The notes beneath the pieces were generated by a model. That model did no database searches. It saw only the letters and a list, made by a program, of their open reading frames with translations, and was not told the origin of the DNA. From NCBI GenBank assembly GCA_025148965.1, contig CP102273.1, positions 2,294,001-2,358,000 of the forward strand: a stretch of 64,000 bases of DNA, read 5' to 3'. Positions 8,051-17,932 of the stretch are shown piece after piece; positions within the stretch are counted from its first letter, which is position 1; every line of letters begins with the position of its first letter. Made by a program: the position numbers and the translations under genes. The DNA comes from Intestinibacter bartlettii. GTDB taxonomy: Bacteria > Bacillota > Clostridia > Peptostreptococcales > Peptostreptococcaceae.

Positions 8051-9658
8051 CTAAATATCATAAGAATAATCTGCTATATTTTTAGAATGGTCTGATATTC
8101 TCTCTAAATTTGCTAATATATCGAAGTAAATAACACCTGAATCTACTGTACATCTACCTTCATTTAATCTTTGTAAGTGATGGTTTCTATATCCTATTTC
8201 TAATAGGTCGACTTGTTTTTCATTTTCATGAACTCTTTTTCTAAGTTCTAAATTTATCTCTTCTAAACATTTCATCGAATCTTTAAAGTTATTTATGGCT
8301 AAATTCGATATTTCTTTTATTTCATCCTGAGCATGTTCTGAAAAAGTTAATTTTTCTTTTATTAAATTTTTACCTAATTCAGCTATATTTTCTCCATGGT
8401 CAGATATTCTTTCAATATCATTGACAGCATAAATTAAATTCGTTACTTTGTTACGTTCATCTTCACTCAATGGTTCTTTTGATAATTTTACTAAGAAATC
8501 TAGAAGTCGTCTTTGTATTTGATTGACCTTTTTCTCCATAGCAAAAGTTTTATCTATTTCTTCTTCGGAATAATTAAGTATACCTTCTGTAGCATATTTT
8601 ACAGAATCAACAGCATAGTTGGCCATTTCTTTTATTTCTAAAAATGCATTTCCTACAGCTATACCAGGTGTTTGTATCATTCTGTCATCTATGTATTTTA
8701 CATCTGAAGTTTCTTCTTTTTCATCTTCTGTAACTGGTATTAATCTTAATACTAATTTAACTATATATTTTGAAAATGGTAATAATACGATTACATTAAC
8801 TACGTTAAATAATGTATGTGCATTTGCTATCTGTCTAGCTACATTATTTGGGTCTAGATAAGTTACAACTTTACTTATTGGTATTGTAAATATAAATACA
8901 AATAATATTGTTCCTATTACATTAAAAGTTAAATGCATAGTAGCTGCTCTTTTTGCATTTTTTGATGCTCCTAAACTTGATAAAAGTGATGTAACACATG
9001 TCCCTATATTATCACCATATAATATTGGTAATGCCGCACTTAGTGGCAATATTCCCTGTGATGCAAGGGCTATAAGCATCCCCATAGATGCACTTGATGA
9101 TTGAACTATACCAGTTATTGCAAAACCTGCAAGTATACCTAATAATGGATGTACACTTACAAAAATTAAAGCCTGTCTAAATTGTGGCAAATCTGCTAAT
9201 GGATTTACTGCATCTTTCATAAATTCCATACCTGTAAATAACATACCAAATCCAAGTAAAATTTCAGCATATTGTTTATACTTTTGGTTTCTTGCTGCTA
9301 AGTATATAATTATACCAATACCTAATGCTATAGGTGCTATATTTTCTAATTTAAAAGACACTAACTGGGCTGTTACAGTCGTACCAATATTAGCACCCAT
9401 AATGATTCCTATTGCTTGAGATAGTGACATTATCCCAGCATTTACAAAACCAACAACCATTACTGTTGTTGCACTGGAACTTTGGATTATCCCCGTTACG
9501 ACTGCTCCTACTAAAACTCCCATTACTACATTACTTGTTAGGAATCCGATTATTTTTTTTAATTGTTCTCCGGCAGATTTTTGGAGTCCATCTCCCATCA
9601 TATTCATGCCGTATAAAAATAATCCTAACCCTCCTAATAAACTAATTGCTATTTGCAC
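8051..9658 (-). CDS. Na/Pi cotransporter family protein with PhoU-like C-terminal domain
   Basis: A 535-residue sodium:phosphate symporter of the NptA/PNaS family. It has the two internal repeats of that family, marked by GIIQSSSATTVMVVGFVNAG and GIVQSSSASMGMLIALASQG, within about eight hydrophobic segments up to residue 310. The C-terminal part (about 340-535) is helical and PhoU-like (NLIYAVNDIERISDHGENIAE and LANLERISDHSKNIADYS), thought to regulate transport. The start is GTG at 9658 with AGGAGG upstream. A PhoP-like direct-repeat box lies 66-104 nt upstream, so induction by phosphate starvation is likely. It is a single-gene unit with its own terminator. Confidence 0.92.
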   Translation of the reverse strand: MQIAISLLGGLGLFLYGMNMMGDGLQKSAGEQLKKIIGFLTSNVVMGVLVGAVVTGIIQSSSATTVMVVGFVNAGIMSLSQAIGIIMGANIGTTVTAQLVSFKLENIAPIALGIGIIIYLAARNQKYKQYAEILLGFGMLFTGMEFMKDAVNPLADLPQFRQALIFVSVHPLLGILAGFAITGIVQSSSASMGMLIALASQGILPLSAALPILYGDNIGTCVTSLLSSLGASKNAKRAATMHLTFNVIGTILFVFIFTIPISKVVTYLDPNNVARQIANAHTLFNVVNVIVLLPFSKYIVKLVLRLIPVTEDEKEETSDVKYIDDRMIQTPGIAVGNAFLEIKEMANYAVDSVKYATEGILNYSEEEIDKTFAMEKKVNQIQRRLLDFLVKLSKEPLSEDERNKVTNLIYAVNDIERISDHGENIAELGKNLIKEKLTFSEHAQDEIKEISNLAINNFKDSMKCLEEINLELRKRVHENEKQVDLLEIGYRNHHLQRLNEGRCTVDSGVIYFDILANLERISDHSKNIADYSYDI

Positions 9659-9697
9659 GTTTGCTCCTCCTTAAGACTTATAAATTACTTCATCTTG

Positions 9698-9762
9698 ATA
9701 TTACATTAAATTTTAACTTTATTGGCTAAATAAAAGTTAATTTAATATTAAGATTATGTTAA
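9698..9762 (-). promoter_or_regulatory. PhoP-like box (four 11-bp-spaced repeats) and -10 of the Na/Pi cotransporter
   Basis: On the minus strand TTAACA (9762-9757), TTAATA (9751-9746), TTAACT (9740-9735) and TTAGCC (9729-9724) are each separated by 5 nt, the TTAACA-N5 pattern of Gram-positive PhoP boxes. TAATAT (9703-9698) lies 20 nt downstream as a -10. No good -35 exists, as is usual when PhoP activates. Confidence 0.6.
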
Positions 9763-9849
9763 ATATTAAATAATCATTAATATTTGTTTAAATTCATATA
9801 AATATTTTTCCTAATTTGGTGCATTTTTATACTGTATAATATTTGCTAT

Positions 9850-11829
9850 TTACTTTTCTTTAATTAAACCTTTCTTATAAGCTAGAAGTAACATTTTTAA
9901 ATCGTTTATTTCTTCTTGCATTTTTTCACCATCAAGTGTATCTCTTACATACATTCTTCTAGCTATATCTTCTACTACTACTGATGTTGATAATATATCA
10001 CTTTCTTTTTTAATCGCGTCCTCTGCAGATGAGAATGGCTCATGAGCTACAAGTTGAAGTGTATATGAGTTATAAATTAAAGTGTATCCAGCTATACCTG
10101 TTTTTCCTTGATATGCTCTAGAGAACCCACCATCTATAACTAATATTTTTCCTCCTGCTTTTATTGGACTTTCACCTTTTTTACTTTCAACAGGAACATG
10201 ACCAGTTATAATATGTGATTGTTCATAATCAAGACCAAATTCATCGAAAATTTTATTACATATATTTTCATCTTCTCTTAATGTGTAGTATGGATTTTTA
10301 TTTTCAACATGAGTTTTCTTATCTGCAATAAAATATCTTTCATAAGTTGTCATATCGTCTTTACCAAATAATGATGAGCATTTTCCAGTCCATAAATACC
10401 ACATAATATCCATACCAAATTGTTTTTCTGGGCTTTTCTTATAGAAGAATCCCTTTCTAGCATAAGAGTCCATTTGGTCCATTAATTCTCTTCCCTTGTA
10501 CTCTTTGCCATTTATCTTCATAGACATAAAATCTCCCTTTGAATCAAGAGGAATACATCCATGAACTAATAAGTTTTTATTTGCAATTAGATATATACTT
10601 CCTTTTGAGAATAAGAATGAAACATGTTTTTGTAGTTTTTCACTTCCTCTAAAAGAAGCCACTAATTTATCTACTAAATCCTCTTCTTCTTTTGTCAATT
10701 TATATGGTGATTTTGGATCTATAGTTGGGAAGTTAGTATCTTTTAATTTATAAACTTTCCCTTTTAAATTTATAGTTCCAGCTTCATAATCCACCTTGTC
10801 TAATAGCAATCTATGTTTCATATCGAATTCTGGATTATTATTAATAACCTCTGCTTCTAGCTTGAATTGTATAATACTTATAGCCTTATGCATTTTTGCT
10901 ATTAATGATTTTTCTTTAGTTGAAACTTCTCCTTCTCCTACTTTAGGCATAAATTCAGTACATGGGTCATCTTTATATGCCTCTAATGCAAATGTAGCTA
11001 ATGGAAGTAGATTAATTCCGTATATATCTTCAACTATATCTAAGTTTGCATATCTTGCAGATATTCTTACTGCATTTGCTATACAAACCTTTTGTCCTGA
11101 TGCTGCACCCATCCATAAAATATCGTGATTACCCCATTGAATATCTACGTTATAGTGATTCATAAGTGTGTCCATTATAATATCTGGTCTAGGCCCTCTA
11201 TCATATACATCTCCTACAATATGTAATCTATCTACAACTAGTTTTTGTATGACTTTTGATAAAGCTATTATAAATTCTCTTGCTCTATCTATTTCTATAA
11301 TTGTTTCTATTATACTTTTATAGTATCCATCCTTATGTGTACTACTTTCATCTGGGTGCAAAAGTTCTTCTATTATATATTTAAAATCTTCTGGAAGGAA
11401 TTTTCTTACTTTAGATCTTGTATATTTACTAGATGCATATCTACAAAGTTCTATAAGTCTGTGAATAGTTATTCTATAAAAATCCTCTAAATCTTCTTCC
11501 TCTTTAATAAGTAAATCTAGTTTTTGTTCTGGATAATAAACTATAGTAGCTAATTTTTTTCTTTCAGATTCAGAAACTATATTTCCAAATAGCTCTTCTA
11601 TTTTTCTTTTTATAACTCCTGAACCGTTTTTTAATACATGCACAAATGGTTCATATTCACCATGTAAATCAGATAAAAAATGTTCTGTTCCTTTTGGAAG
11701 ACTAAGTACTGCTTCTAAATTTATTATCTCTGCACTAGCACTAGAGATACTTGGATATTGTTTAGATAATAATTTTAAATATTTAAGTTGGCTTTCCAGT
11801 TGTTCATCTGGTATATTATTTATCTTCAT
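9850..11829 (-). CDS. fbp: Fructose-1,6-bisphosphatase class III
   Basis: A 659-residue Firmicute-type FBPase that hydrolyses fructose 1,6-bisphosphate to fructose 6-phosphate in gluconeogenesis. It belongs to the calcineurin-like metallophosphoesterases, whose signature blocks are all present: [12 protein letters not shown] (D-x-H), [13 protein letters not shown] (GDxxDRG), [10 protein letters not shown] (GNHD) and, near the C-terminus, HIITGHVPV. Length matches the class III family (about 640-670 residues). The start ATG is preceded by AGGAGG. It stands alone, with a 425 bp gap upstream. In an amino-acid fermenter it would serve sugar-phosphate synthesis. Confidence 0.96.
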   Translation of the reverse strand: MKINNIPDEQLESQLKYLKLLSKQYPSISSASAEIINLEAVLSLPKGTEHFLSDLHGEYEPFVHVLKNGSGVIKRKIEELFGNIVSESERKKLATIVYYPEQKLDLLIKEEEDLEDFYRITIHRLIELCRYASSKYTRSKVRKFLPEDFKYIIEELLHPDESSTHKDGYYKSIIETIIEIDRAREFIIALSKVIQKLVVDRLHIVGDVYDRGPRPDIIMDTLMNHYNVDIQWGNHDILWMGAASGQKVCIANAVRISARYANLDIVEDIYGINLLPLATFALEAYKDDPCTEFMPKVGEGEVSTKEKSLIAKMHKAISIIQFKLEAEVINNNPEFDMKHRLLLDKVDYEAGTINLKGKVYKLKDTNFPTIDPKSPYKLTKEEEDLVDKLVASFRGSEKLQKHVSFLFSKGSIYLIANKNLLVHGCIPLDSKGDFMSMKINGKEYKGRELMDQMDSYARKGFFYKKSPEKQFGMDIMWYLWTGKCSSLFGKDDMTTYERYFIADKKTHVENKNPYYTLREDENICNKIFDEFGLDYEQSHIITGHVPVESKKGESPIKAGGKILVIDGGFSRAYQGKTGIAGYTLIYNSYTLQLVAHEPFSSAEDAIKKESDILSTSVVVEDIARRMYVRDTLDGEKMQEEINDLKMLLLAYKKGLIKEK

Positions 11830-12254
11830 ATAAAAATTCCTCCTACTCTTTTTCTAATTTAAATAAAATTTATTATGTCCTTATTCTTATATAAATTATA
11901 ACATACTTTTTATACTTTTTCGGTTTATTAATGTACGATTTAAATCTATTTATGTTGTATTATTTCTGCATTTTCAATTCTTTTTTTAATTTTTATAAAC
12001 ATAATAAAACCTTTAAATTTTAATTAATTTTCTTATAAAAAAAATCCTTTCTTGTTGCTATATATATAAATTTACTATACAATATATTTATAAATTTAAA
12101 AATATTGTAAATATTTAGATAATTTAGCATTCCCTATAATTTTAAATATATAATTAAACAAACATTGTAATTAACATTGTGCATGCGAAATAGCCATAAG
12201 CTATAGATCCCCTTCTAATATTCTTATGGCTATTTTGTTGCTTATACTTATAAT
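11830..12254. other. 425 bp AT-rich intergenic gap between pepP and fbp
   Basis: It holds the upstream region of fbp and, at its right end, the inverted repeat at 12189-12234. No plausible ORF with a ribosome binding site, RNA gene or clear operator was seen in the remainder. Confidence 0.5.
12189..12234 (-). terminator. Probable terminator after the aminopeptidase P gene
   Basis: Perfect 12-bp arms (AATAGCCATAAG and its complement) surround a 22-nt loop. The T run on the minus strand is weak, so termination efficiency is uncertain. Confidence 0.55.
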
Positions 12255-14045
12255 TTATATCGCTCTAGTATATTTTTTTAACCACTCAACTTCTTCTTCA
12301 TTTAGATAAGGTGATATTTTTTCAAATACTTGCTCATGGTAATTATTTAACCATGCTATTTCTGATTTTTCCATATACTCTGGATTTACACCATCTAAAT
12401 CTATTGGTGCAAACGTTATAGTTTCAAATTCCATAAATTGATCTACCCCAACTTTTGGACCTCTTTGACATATTAATTCATTTTCTATTCTTATACCATG
12501 GCTACCTTCTATATATACTCCAGGTTCATTAGTTGTAACCATACCTTCTTCAAATATACAAGAGTCATTTCTTTCAGGAACTATCTTCCATCTAAATCCA
12601 TTAGGACCTTCGTGAACATTTGATACAAATCCTATTCCATGACCAGTACCACATTTATAATCTATTCCAATATCCCATAATGGACCTCTTGCTAATATAT
12701 CTAAATTTAAACCTCTACACCCGTATAAGAATTTAGCTTTAGATAATCTTATCATACCTCTTAAAACAGAAGTATAGTGAAGTTTTTGTTCTTCTGTTAT
12801 ATCTCCTAATATGTACGTTCTTGTTATATCTGTTGTTCCTGTATAATATTGTCCACCAGAATCTACAAGTAGCATTCCCTCTTGTTTTAATTCATAATCG
12901 CTTTCCTCTGTCGCACTGTAATGCATCATAGCTGCATGTTCTTTATATCCTGCAATTGTTGAGAAACTTAAATCGAAACATTCTTTATCATTTCTTCTAA
13001 GTTCTTCTAACTTGTCGGCAGCACTTATTTCTGTTATTTTCATTTTTCCTATATTAGTTTTTAGCCAATACATAAATTTAGTCATTGCTACACCGTCTTT
13101 TATGTGGCAATCTCTAATATTTTGAAGTTCAACTTCATTTTTTATTGCTTTGAATATAAATGTAGGATTTGGTGCGTCTATTATAGTTACATTAGAAGGT
13201 ATATTTTTATAAATAGTGTAATTTACTGTTGTCCCATCTAATAAGACTACTTCATCTTTATTTATATTTTTTACAAATTCATATATTTCAAAGTAATCTC
13301 TTATCTCTATTCCTATTTTATTGAACTCTTCTTTTATTTCATCATTTAATTTATTTTCATCTATAAAGAAGTATACTTTATCTAAAGTTATAACTGCACT
13401 AGATAAAATTACTGGTGTATTTTTTATGTCGTTTCCTCTTATATTAAATAACCATGCTATGTCATATAAAGAGTTTAGTATATGTATAGTTGAATTTTGT
13501 TTTTTCATTATAGCTCTTACTTTAGATAATTTATCTTGTGAGCTTTCTCCAGCATATTTAACATCTAATAAAAATGCTTTTTCTTCTGACATAGATGGTC
13601 TATCTTCCCATATTGCATCTATTAAATCGTATTCATAAACTACATTAATATTTTTATTTGCATATTCTTTTTCATATCCATAACCTTCTTTTGCACTCAT
13701 AACCCTTCCGTCAAATGCTAAAGTATCGCCATCTTTTAAAACAGAATTTAAATATTGTTCAATAGTTGGTACTCCCTCTTCTCCCATTTTGAATAATTTT
13801 ATTGTAGAACCTTTTAATTGCTCTTCTGCTTGTATAAAGTATCTACCATCTGTCCAAAGTCCAGCTTCATCTAATGTAACTACTACAGCCCCTGCTGAGC
13901 CTGTAAAACCAGAAATAAACTGTCTACATTTAAAGTACTCTCCTACATATTCACTTTGATGAAAATCTGCAGAAGGTATTACATAAGCAAAAATATTTTT
14001 TGCTTTCATATTTTCTCTTAATCTTTGTAATTTATCTTTTATCAT
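12255..14045 (-). CDS. Aminopeptidase P family protein (Xaa-Pro aminopeptidase, M24B)
   Basis: A 596-residue three-domain aminopeptidase P, the long form with two creatinase-like N-terminal domains (about 1-305) before the pita-bread M24 catalytic domain and a C-terminal extension ending VEWLKKYTRAI. It removes an N-terminal residue that precedes proline. Metal ligands visible are the two Asp of VDSGGQYYTGTTDITRTY, His in GTGHGIGFVSNVHEG, and the two Glu in TTNEPGVYIEGSHGIRIENE. No signal peptide is seen, so it is cytosolic and probably serves peptide catabolism. The start ATG is preceded by AAAAGGAGACAAA. It is monocistronic. Confidence 0.93.
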   Translation of the reverse strand: MIKDKLQRLRENMKAKNIFAYVIPSADFHQSEYVGEYFKCRQFISGFTGSAGAVVVTLDEAGLWTDGRYFIQAEEQLKGSTIKLFKMGEEGVPTIEQYLNSVLKDGDTLAFDGRVMSAKEGYGYEKEYANKNINVVYEYDLIDAIWEDRPSMSEEKAFLLDVKYAGESSQDKLSKVRAIMKKQNSTIHILNSLYDIAWLFNIRGNDIKNTPVILSSAVITLDKVYFFIDENKLNDEIKEEFNKIGIEIRDYFEIYEFVKNINKDEVVLLDGTTVNYTIYKNIPSNVTIIDAPNPTFIFKAIKNEVELQNIRDCHIKDGVAMTKFMYWLKTNIGKMKITEISAADKLEELRRNDKECFDLSFSTIAGYKEHAAMMHYSATEESDYELKQEGMLLVDSGGQYYTGTTDITRTYILGDITEEQKLHYTSVLRGMIRLSKAKFLYGCRGLNLDILARGPLWDIGIDYKCGTGHGIGFVSNVHEGPNGFRWKIVPERNDSCIFEEGMVTTNEPGVYIEGSHGIRIENELICQRGPKVGVDQFMEFETITFAPIDLDGVNPEYMEKSEIAWLNNYHEQVFEKISPYLNEEEVEWLKKYTRAI

Positions 14046-14150
14046 TTTGTCTCCTTTTCTGTATTTAAATCTAAATACTCTTCTTTATCTTACTTATCTA
14101 TTATATTATTACTATTTTTTTCATTATTCAATGAAAATATTTTAGTTAAA

Positions 14151-14202
14151 AATGAAAAACTCTAGTTAAATTGGGGGGACCAAAATACTAGAGTTTTTCA
14201 TT
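14151..14202 (-). terminator. Terminator of the feo operon
   Basis: Perfect 16-bp arms (14151-14166 and 14187-14202) surround a loop containing six G on the plus strand. It follows the last feo gene; T-rich on the minus strand. Confidence 0.8.
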
Positions 14203-14213
14203 TAGGTTACGTA

Positions 14214-14396
14214 TTATTTTATTTTTTTTAAATCATCTACTACATGATCTATATCTGAATGGCATTTGTCAGCTGAAGAGCAGCTACTACAACCGCAACC
14301 ACAACCACTTTTACCAGACTTTGACTTTTTAATAAAATTGCCAATTGTCGCTACTACTATTAATATAGCTACTATTGCAATTATCCAATTGATCAT
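14214..14396 (-). CDS. FeoB-associated Cys-rich membrane protein
   Basis: A 60-residue protein with one N-terminal transmembrane helix (WIIAIVAILIVVATIGNFI) followed by a basic linker and a cysteine cluster, KSGCGCGCSSCSSADKC (six Cys in fifteen residues). This is the small Cys-rich partner found after feoB in many Firmicutes. It is proposed to assist or gate FeoB, perhaps through an iron-sulfur or metal site; the mechanism is not established. It lies 50 nt after feoB in the same operon, with AGGAGATG-type ribosome binding sequence. Confidence 0.85.
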   Translation of the reverse strand: MINWIIAIVAILIVVATIGNFIKKSKSGKSGCGCGCSSCSSADKCHSDIDHVVDDLKKIK

Positions 14397-14446
14397 TTTA
14401 ATTCATCTCCTATTTATACTTTATACACTTATTAAGTGAATTTTAT

Positions 14447-16507
14447 CTAAAAGATAAACATACAAACATGGTATACGATGAATGCTACTATATATGCAGT
14501 TACCATTTGGAATGCTATTGTTATTCCAGTCCATTTCCAAGAACCCATTTCTTTCTTTATCGCACCTACTGCTGCAAAACAAGGCATGCAAAGTAAGTTA
14601 AATGCCATATATGCAAATGCTGATGCTTGAGTAAATACTGCAGAAAGTCCTGGAAGTGCTGCACTACCTTCAGCTGCTGCTTCAGCTACTGCATCTGCTG
14701 CACCAAATAATACACCGAATGTAGAAACTATATTTTCTTTAGCTATCCATCCAGTTACAACTGCAACTGATGCTCTCCATTCACCAAATCCAAGTGGAGC
14801 AAATATCCATTGTATTGATCTACCTATGCTAGCTAATATAGAATCTTCCATTTCACACATTCCACCGAAGTTGAAATTAGATAAGAACCATATAAGGATA
14901 GTTGATCCTAATATTATTGTTCCTGCTTTTATTGCGAATCCTTTAACTTTTTCCCATGCATGTATTAATACACTTTTTAAAGTTGGTATTCTATATTGAG
15001 GAAGCTCCATTATGAAGTTTGAAGTTTCACCTTTGAATAAAGTGTTACTTAATATTAAAGCTCCTATTACTGCTACTACTATACCTATCATATATACAGA
15101 GTAAATTATTAAAGTTTGATTATATCCTGCAAATAAAGTTGCAGCAAACATTAAGTATATTGGTAATTTAGCTCCACAAGACATGAAAGGAGTTATCATT
15201 ATAGTTAATTTTCTATCTTTATCACTTTCAAGTGTTCTAGATGCCATAACTGCTGGTACTGAACAACCATATCCCATTAGAAGTGGTATAAAAGATTTTC
15301 CTGATAAACCAAATCTTCTAAATAATCTATCCATAACGAAAGCAACTCTCGCCATATAACCACTGTCTTCTAAGAATGACATTAGTAAGAATAATACTAA
15401 TATTTGTGGTAAGAATGATACAACTCCTCCTACCCCAGCAAGTATACCATCACCCACAAGTCCTACTGCCCAATCAGCAGCACCCATACTTTCAATAGCA
15501 CCCATTATAGTTTCTGTAAAAGGTCCATCCCAGAAATCAGTAACTATAGTTTGCAACCAAACACCTATACCTAAAGGTCCTTCGCCAAATGTTATAGAGA
15601 ATAATGCATACATAATTACTAAGAAGGCTGGTATAGCTACTATTCTATTTGTAAGTACTTTATCTATTTTATCTGATGTTGTTTCTTTTCTTTGACCATT
15701 TGCTTTAAGTGGTTTACTAACTGTTTTATTTACTACATCTGATATGAATTTATATCTTTGGTCAGCTATTTCAGCTTCTGTATCACCATTAAAGTCATTA
15801 TTTGCTTTATCTACTATTGAAGTTATCTTTGATTTTGTATTTCCAGCTAATTTTCCAATTACTATTTCATCTTCTTCAAGTATTTTAATTGCATGCCACA
15901 TATCAGAAGAATTTGATTTTTGATTTTGATTATTATTATCACCAAGTACTCCTACTATCTGTGTGATGTAGTTATTAACCTGTGGTGAAAATACTTCTAA
16001 GTTATTATCTTCTACTTTTGATGAAGCTATCTTTTGTGCAGCTTCCATTAATTCATTTATACCTTTACCACTTCTTGCCACTATCGGAATTACTGGAACT
16101 CCTAGTATTTTTGAAAGCTTTTTAACATCTATTTTTGTTCCTGATGCTTCAACTTCATCCATCATATTTAAAGCTATTACAGTTGGTATTTTAGTTTCTA
16201 ATACTTGTAATGTTAAATATAAATTTCTTTCTATATTAGTTCCATCTACTATATCTATTAAAACATCTGGATTTTCATCTACTATATAGTCTCTTGCTAC
16301 AATTTCTTCTGCTGAATATGGAGATAAAGAATATATACCTGGTAAGTCTACTATCTCTATTTCCTTATTCTTTTTATACTTCCCTGTTTTTTGTTCTACT
16401 GTAACACCTGGCCAGTTACCAACATGTTGTTTTGAGCCGGTGATATCGTTGAATAATGTTGTTTTACCGCAGTTTGGATTACCTGCGAGCGCAATTCTTA
16501 TACTCAT
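14447..16507 (-). CDS. feoB: Ferrous iron transport protein B
   Basis: A 686-residue GTP-gated Fe(II) transporter. The N-terminal G domain has G1 GNPNCGKTT, G3 DLPGIYSLSPYS and G4 ALNMMDEVE. It is followed by a linker and a membrane part with about eight helices beginning near residue 290 (VAIPAFLVIMYALFSITFG). The transport-site cysteines characteristic of FeoB are visible in MGYGCSVPAV and PFMSCGAKLP, with a third in NLLCMPCFAAVGAI. Upstream are two separate feoA genes and downstream the Cys-rich partner. A Fur-like box overlaps the promoter region of the operon, so iron repression is expected. Confidence 0.96.
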   Translation of the reverse strand: MSIRIALAGNPNCGKTTLFNDITGSKQHVGNWPGVTVEQKTGKYKKNKEIEIVDLPGIYSLSPYSAEEIVARDYIVDENPDVLIDIVDGTNIERNLYLTLQVLETKIPTVIALNMMDEVEASGTKIDVKKLSKILGVPVIPIVARSGKGINELMEAAQKIASSKVEDNNLEVFSPQVNNYITQIVGVLGDNNNQNQKSNSSDMWHAIKILEEDEIVIGKLAGNTKSKITSIVDKANNDFNGDTEAEIADQRYKFISDVVNKTVSKPLKANGQRKETTSDKIDKVLTNRIVAIPAFLVIMYALFSITFGEGPLGIGVWLQTIVTDFWDGPFTETIMGAIESMGAADWAVGLVGDGILAGVGGVVSFLPQILVLFLLMSFLEDSGYMARVAFVMDRLFRRFGLSGKSFIPLLMGYGCSVPAVMASRTLESDKDRKLTIMITPFMSCGAKLPIYLMFAATLFAGYNQTLIIYSVYMIGIVVAVIGALILSNTLFKGETSNFIMELPQYRIPTLKSVLIHAWEKVKGFAIKAGTIILGSTILIWFLSNFNFGGMCEMEDSILASIGRSIQWIFAPLGFGEWRASVAVVTGWIAKENIVSTFGVLFGAADAVAEAAAEGSAALPGLSAVFTQASAFAYMAFNLLCMPCFAAVGAIKKEMGSWKWTGITIAFQMVTAYIVAFIVYHVCMFIF

Positions 16508-16621
16508 CTCGTCTCTCCTCTAATATTATTACATTTTACCCCTATTATGTCATATTCTAAAATGTCTTTTAATTAAATTTTATAAGTCCTATATTATATA
16601 TTTAGTTTATATGATTTAGAA

Positions 16622-16846
16622 CTATTTTAAATTTATATGTTCTGCTTCATCTTTTCTTAAACTTAATTCATATCCTCTTAAGTTTACTTCTATTGGATCT
16701 CCTAAAGGTGCTACCTTTACTACTTCTACATCTACACCAGGAGTTATTCCCATATCCATTAGTCTTTTTCTCACTGGTCCTTTTTTACCAAGATTTAATA
16801 CTATACCTTTTTGTCCTGGTTTTAAGTCTTTTAACGTCTTACTCAT
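16622..16846 (-). CDS. feoA: FeoA family protein (second)
   Basis: A 74-residue SH3-like FeoA domain protein (KDLKPGQKGIVLNLGKKGPV to LRGYELSLRKDEAEHINL). FeoA is a small cytosolic partner of FeoB needed for iron uptake. It follows the first feoA by 26 nt and precedes feoB by 114 nt. AGGAGGATATATTTATG gives a good start. It is only distantly similar to its neighbour, so the pair is not a recent duplication. Confidence 0.92.
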   Translation of the reverse strand: MSKTLKDLKPGQKGIVLNLGKKGPVRKRLMDMGITPGVDVEVVKVAPLGDPIEVNLRGYELSLRKDEAEHINLK

Positions 16847-16872
16847 AAATATATCCTCCCAACCAATTACTA

Positions 16873-17094
16873 CTATTGAACTATTATTTTGTTTGCCATG
16901 CCTTTATTTAAAGCTATTTTAGACCCTTTTATCATTAATATTAATCCACTACTATTTTCAGATACAACTTCTATCTTTTCTCCAGTTATAAATCCTAAGT
17001 TTTGTAAGTGTCTTTTTACGCTTTCTTTAGCACGTATTTCTTTTATTATTTTTTCTTCCCCTATACTTACCATAGTTAATGACATAACATACAC
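16873..17094 (-). CDS. feoA: FeoA family protein (first)
   Basis: A 73-residue FeoA domain protein: LTMVSIGEEKIIKEIRAKES, then RHLQNLGFITGEKIEVVSE and GSKIALNKGMANKIIV, the usual core. It is the first gene of the feoA-feoA-feoB-Cys-rich operon. Two different FeoA proteins in front of one FeoB is a common clostridial arrangement. AAGGGTGTGT lies upstream of the ATG. The Fur-like box at 17167-17181 sits about 70-90 nt upstream. Confidence 0.9.
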   Translation of the reverse strand: MYVMSLTMVSIGEEKIIKEIRAKESVKRHLQNLGFITGEKIEVVSENSSGLILMIKGSKIALNKGMANKIIVQ

Positions 17095-17148
17095 ACCCTT
17101 TCTCTATTAGTTCTATTTTTAGTTTAAAGTGATGAGCATTGATATCTT

Positions 17149-17181
17149 ATTATAATTATTATTTTTCGATATCAATTATCA
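17149..17181 (-). promoter_or_regulatory. Promoter of the feo operon with overlapping Fur-like box
   Basis: On the minus strand TGATAATTGATATCG (17181-17167) has one perfect Fur half-site (TGATAAT) and a weaker second half. Inside it TTGATA can serve as -35 to TATAAT (17154-17149; 15-nt spacing) or to an overlapping TAATAA. Position and sequence fit iron repression. Confidence 0.5.
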
Positions 17182-17228
17182 TTTATAGTTATATATTAGA
17201 CCTTTTGGTTATGTTTGTCAACATTAAA

Positions 17229-17243
17229 TGATAATAATTCTTA
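17229..17243 (+). promoter_or_regulatory. Second Fur-like box between feo and DUF3793 gene
   Basis: TGATAATAATTCTTA matches the 7-1-7 Fur palindrome TGATAATnATTATCA at 12 of 14 positions. It is 91 nt before the DUF3793 start and could act on either divergent transcript. Confidence 0.5.
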
Positions 17244-17334
17244 TTTTAATTTCATTATTTTTTTGCTTTGAAAATTATAATTATAGAATAAAATTTCACT
17301 TTATTTTTGATACTATATATAGGAGGAAATTTCT

Positions 17335-17892
17335 ATGTTTCAAAGCAAATTAATCAAATTCTGTGCTCCAACACTAGCTGGAATTAAATGCGGAAGTTTA
17401 TTCAAATTCAAAACCCAATATACTTTATACGCTGATAAGTTAATCAATAAATACAACGCAGTTTACAACAAAGATGGTATCTTCTTTTTCAATCTTTTTC
17501 AAAGGAATAATTACTCTTTAATCTATGTATATAGACCTAAATATCTTATAAATCATTTATGCTCAATAGAAACTCAAAATTTTCTTAAATTATACGGTTA
17601 TAAATTGAATAATTTAGATGATATGCTTAATCATCTCAAATACAGATTTCAACTTTTAGGAAGAACGCCTCACGAGATAGGCTTATTTTTAGGCTATCCA
17701 CTTTGTGATGTAAAAGGATTTATATATAATAATGGAAAAAATTATAAATTCAGCGGCCCTTGGAAGGTCTATGATAATGAATCTGAAACTATATTATATT
17801 TTGATAAATGTAAACAATGCACAAATTTATACTGTAATCTATTTAAATCTGGAGTTTCATTGGATAAATTAATTTCTATAAATTTAAACTAA
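17335..17892 (+). CDS. DUF3793 family protein
   Basis: A 185-residue protein divergent from the feo operon. The start MFQSKLIKFCAPTLAGIKCGSLF, the central LLGRTPHEIGLFLGYPLCDVKGFI and the end KCKQCTNLYCNLFKSG are typical of DUF3793, a clostridial family of unknown function, often seen near iron or flavodoxin genes. Several conserved cysteines (C11, C20, and KCKQC/YC near the end) could bind a metal or haem, but this is only inference. AGGAGG precedes the ATG. Fur-like boxes lie in the shared intergenic region, suggesting co-regulation with feo. Confidence 0.78.
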   Translation: MFQSKLIKFCAPTLAGIKCGSLFKFKTQYTLYADKLINKYNAVYNKDGIFFFNLFQRNNYSLIYVYRPKYLINHLCSIETQNFLKLYGYKLNNLDDMLNHLKYRFQLLGRTPHEIGLFLGYPLCDVKGFIYNNGKNYKFSGPWKVYDNESETILYFDKCKQCTNLYCNLFKSGVSLDKLISINLN

Positions 17893-17923
17893 AAAATCTC
17901 CAAGTATTTAAAATACTTGGAGA
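17891..17923 (-). terminator. Terminator of the 613-aa unknown protein gene
   Basis: 13-bp perfect arms (17897-17909, 17911-17923) with a six-T run on the minus strand, 10 nt after the stop of the minus-strand gene. It also ends close to the DUF3793 stop. Confidence 0.82.
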
Positions 17924-17932
17924 CACTTAATT

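Noticed and set aside
14151-14202. Hairpin as an attachment site because of its perfect 16-bp arms and G-rich loop
   Set aside because: Its position after the last feo gene and T-rich ends fit an ordinary terminator; no integrase or duplication is near.
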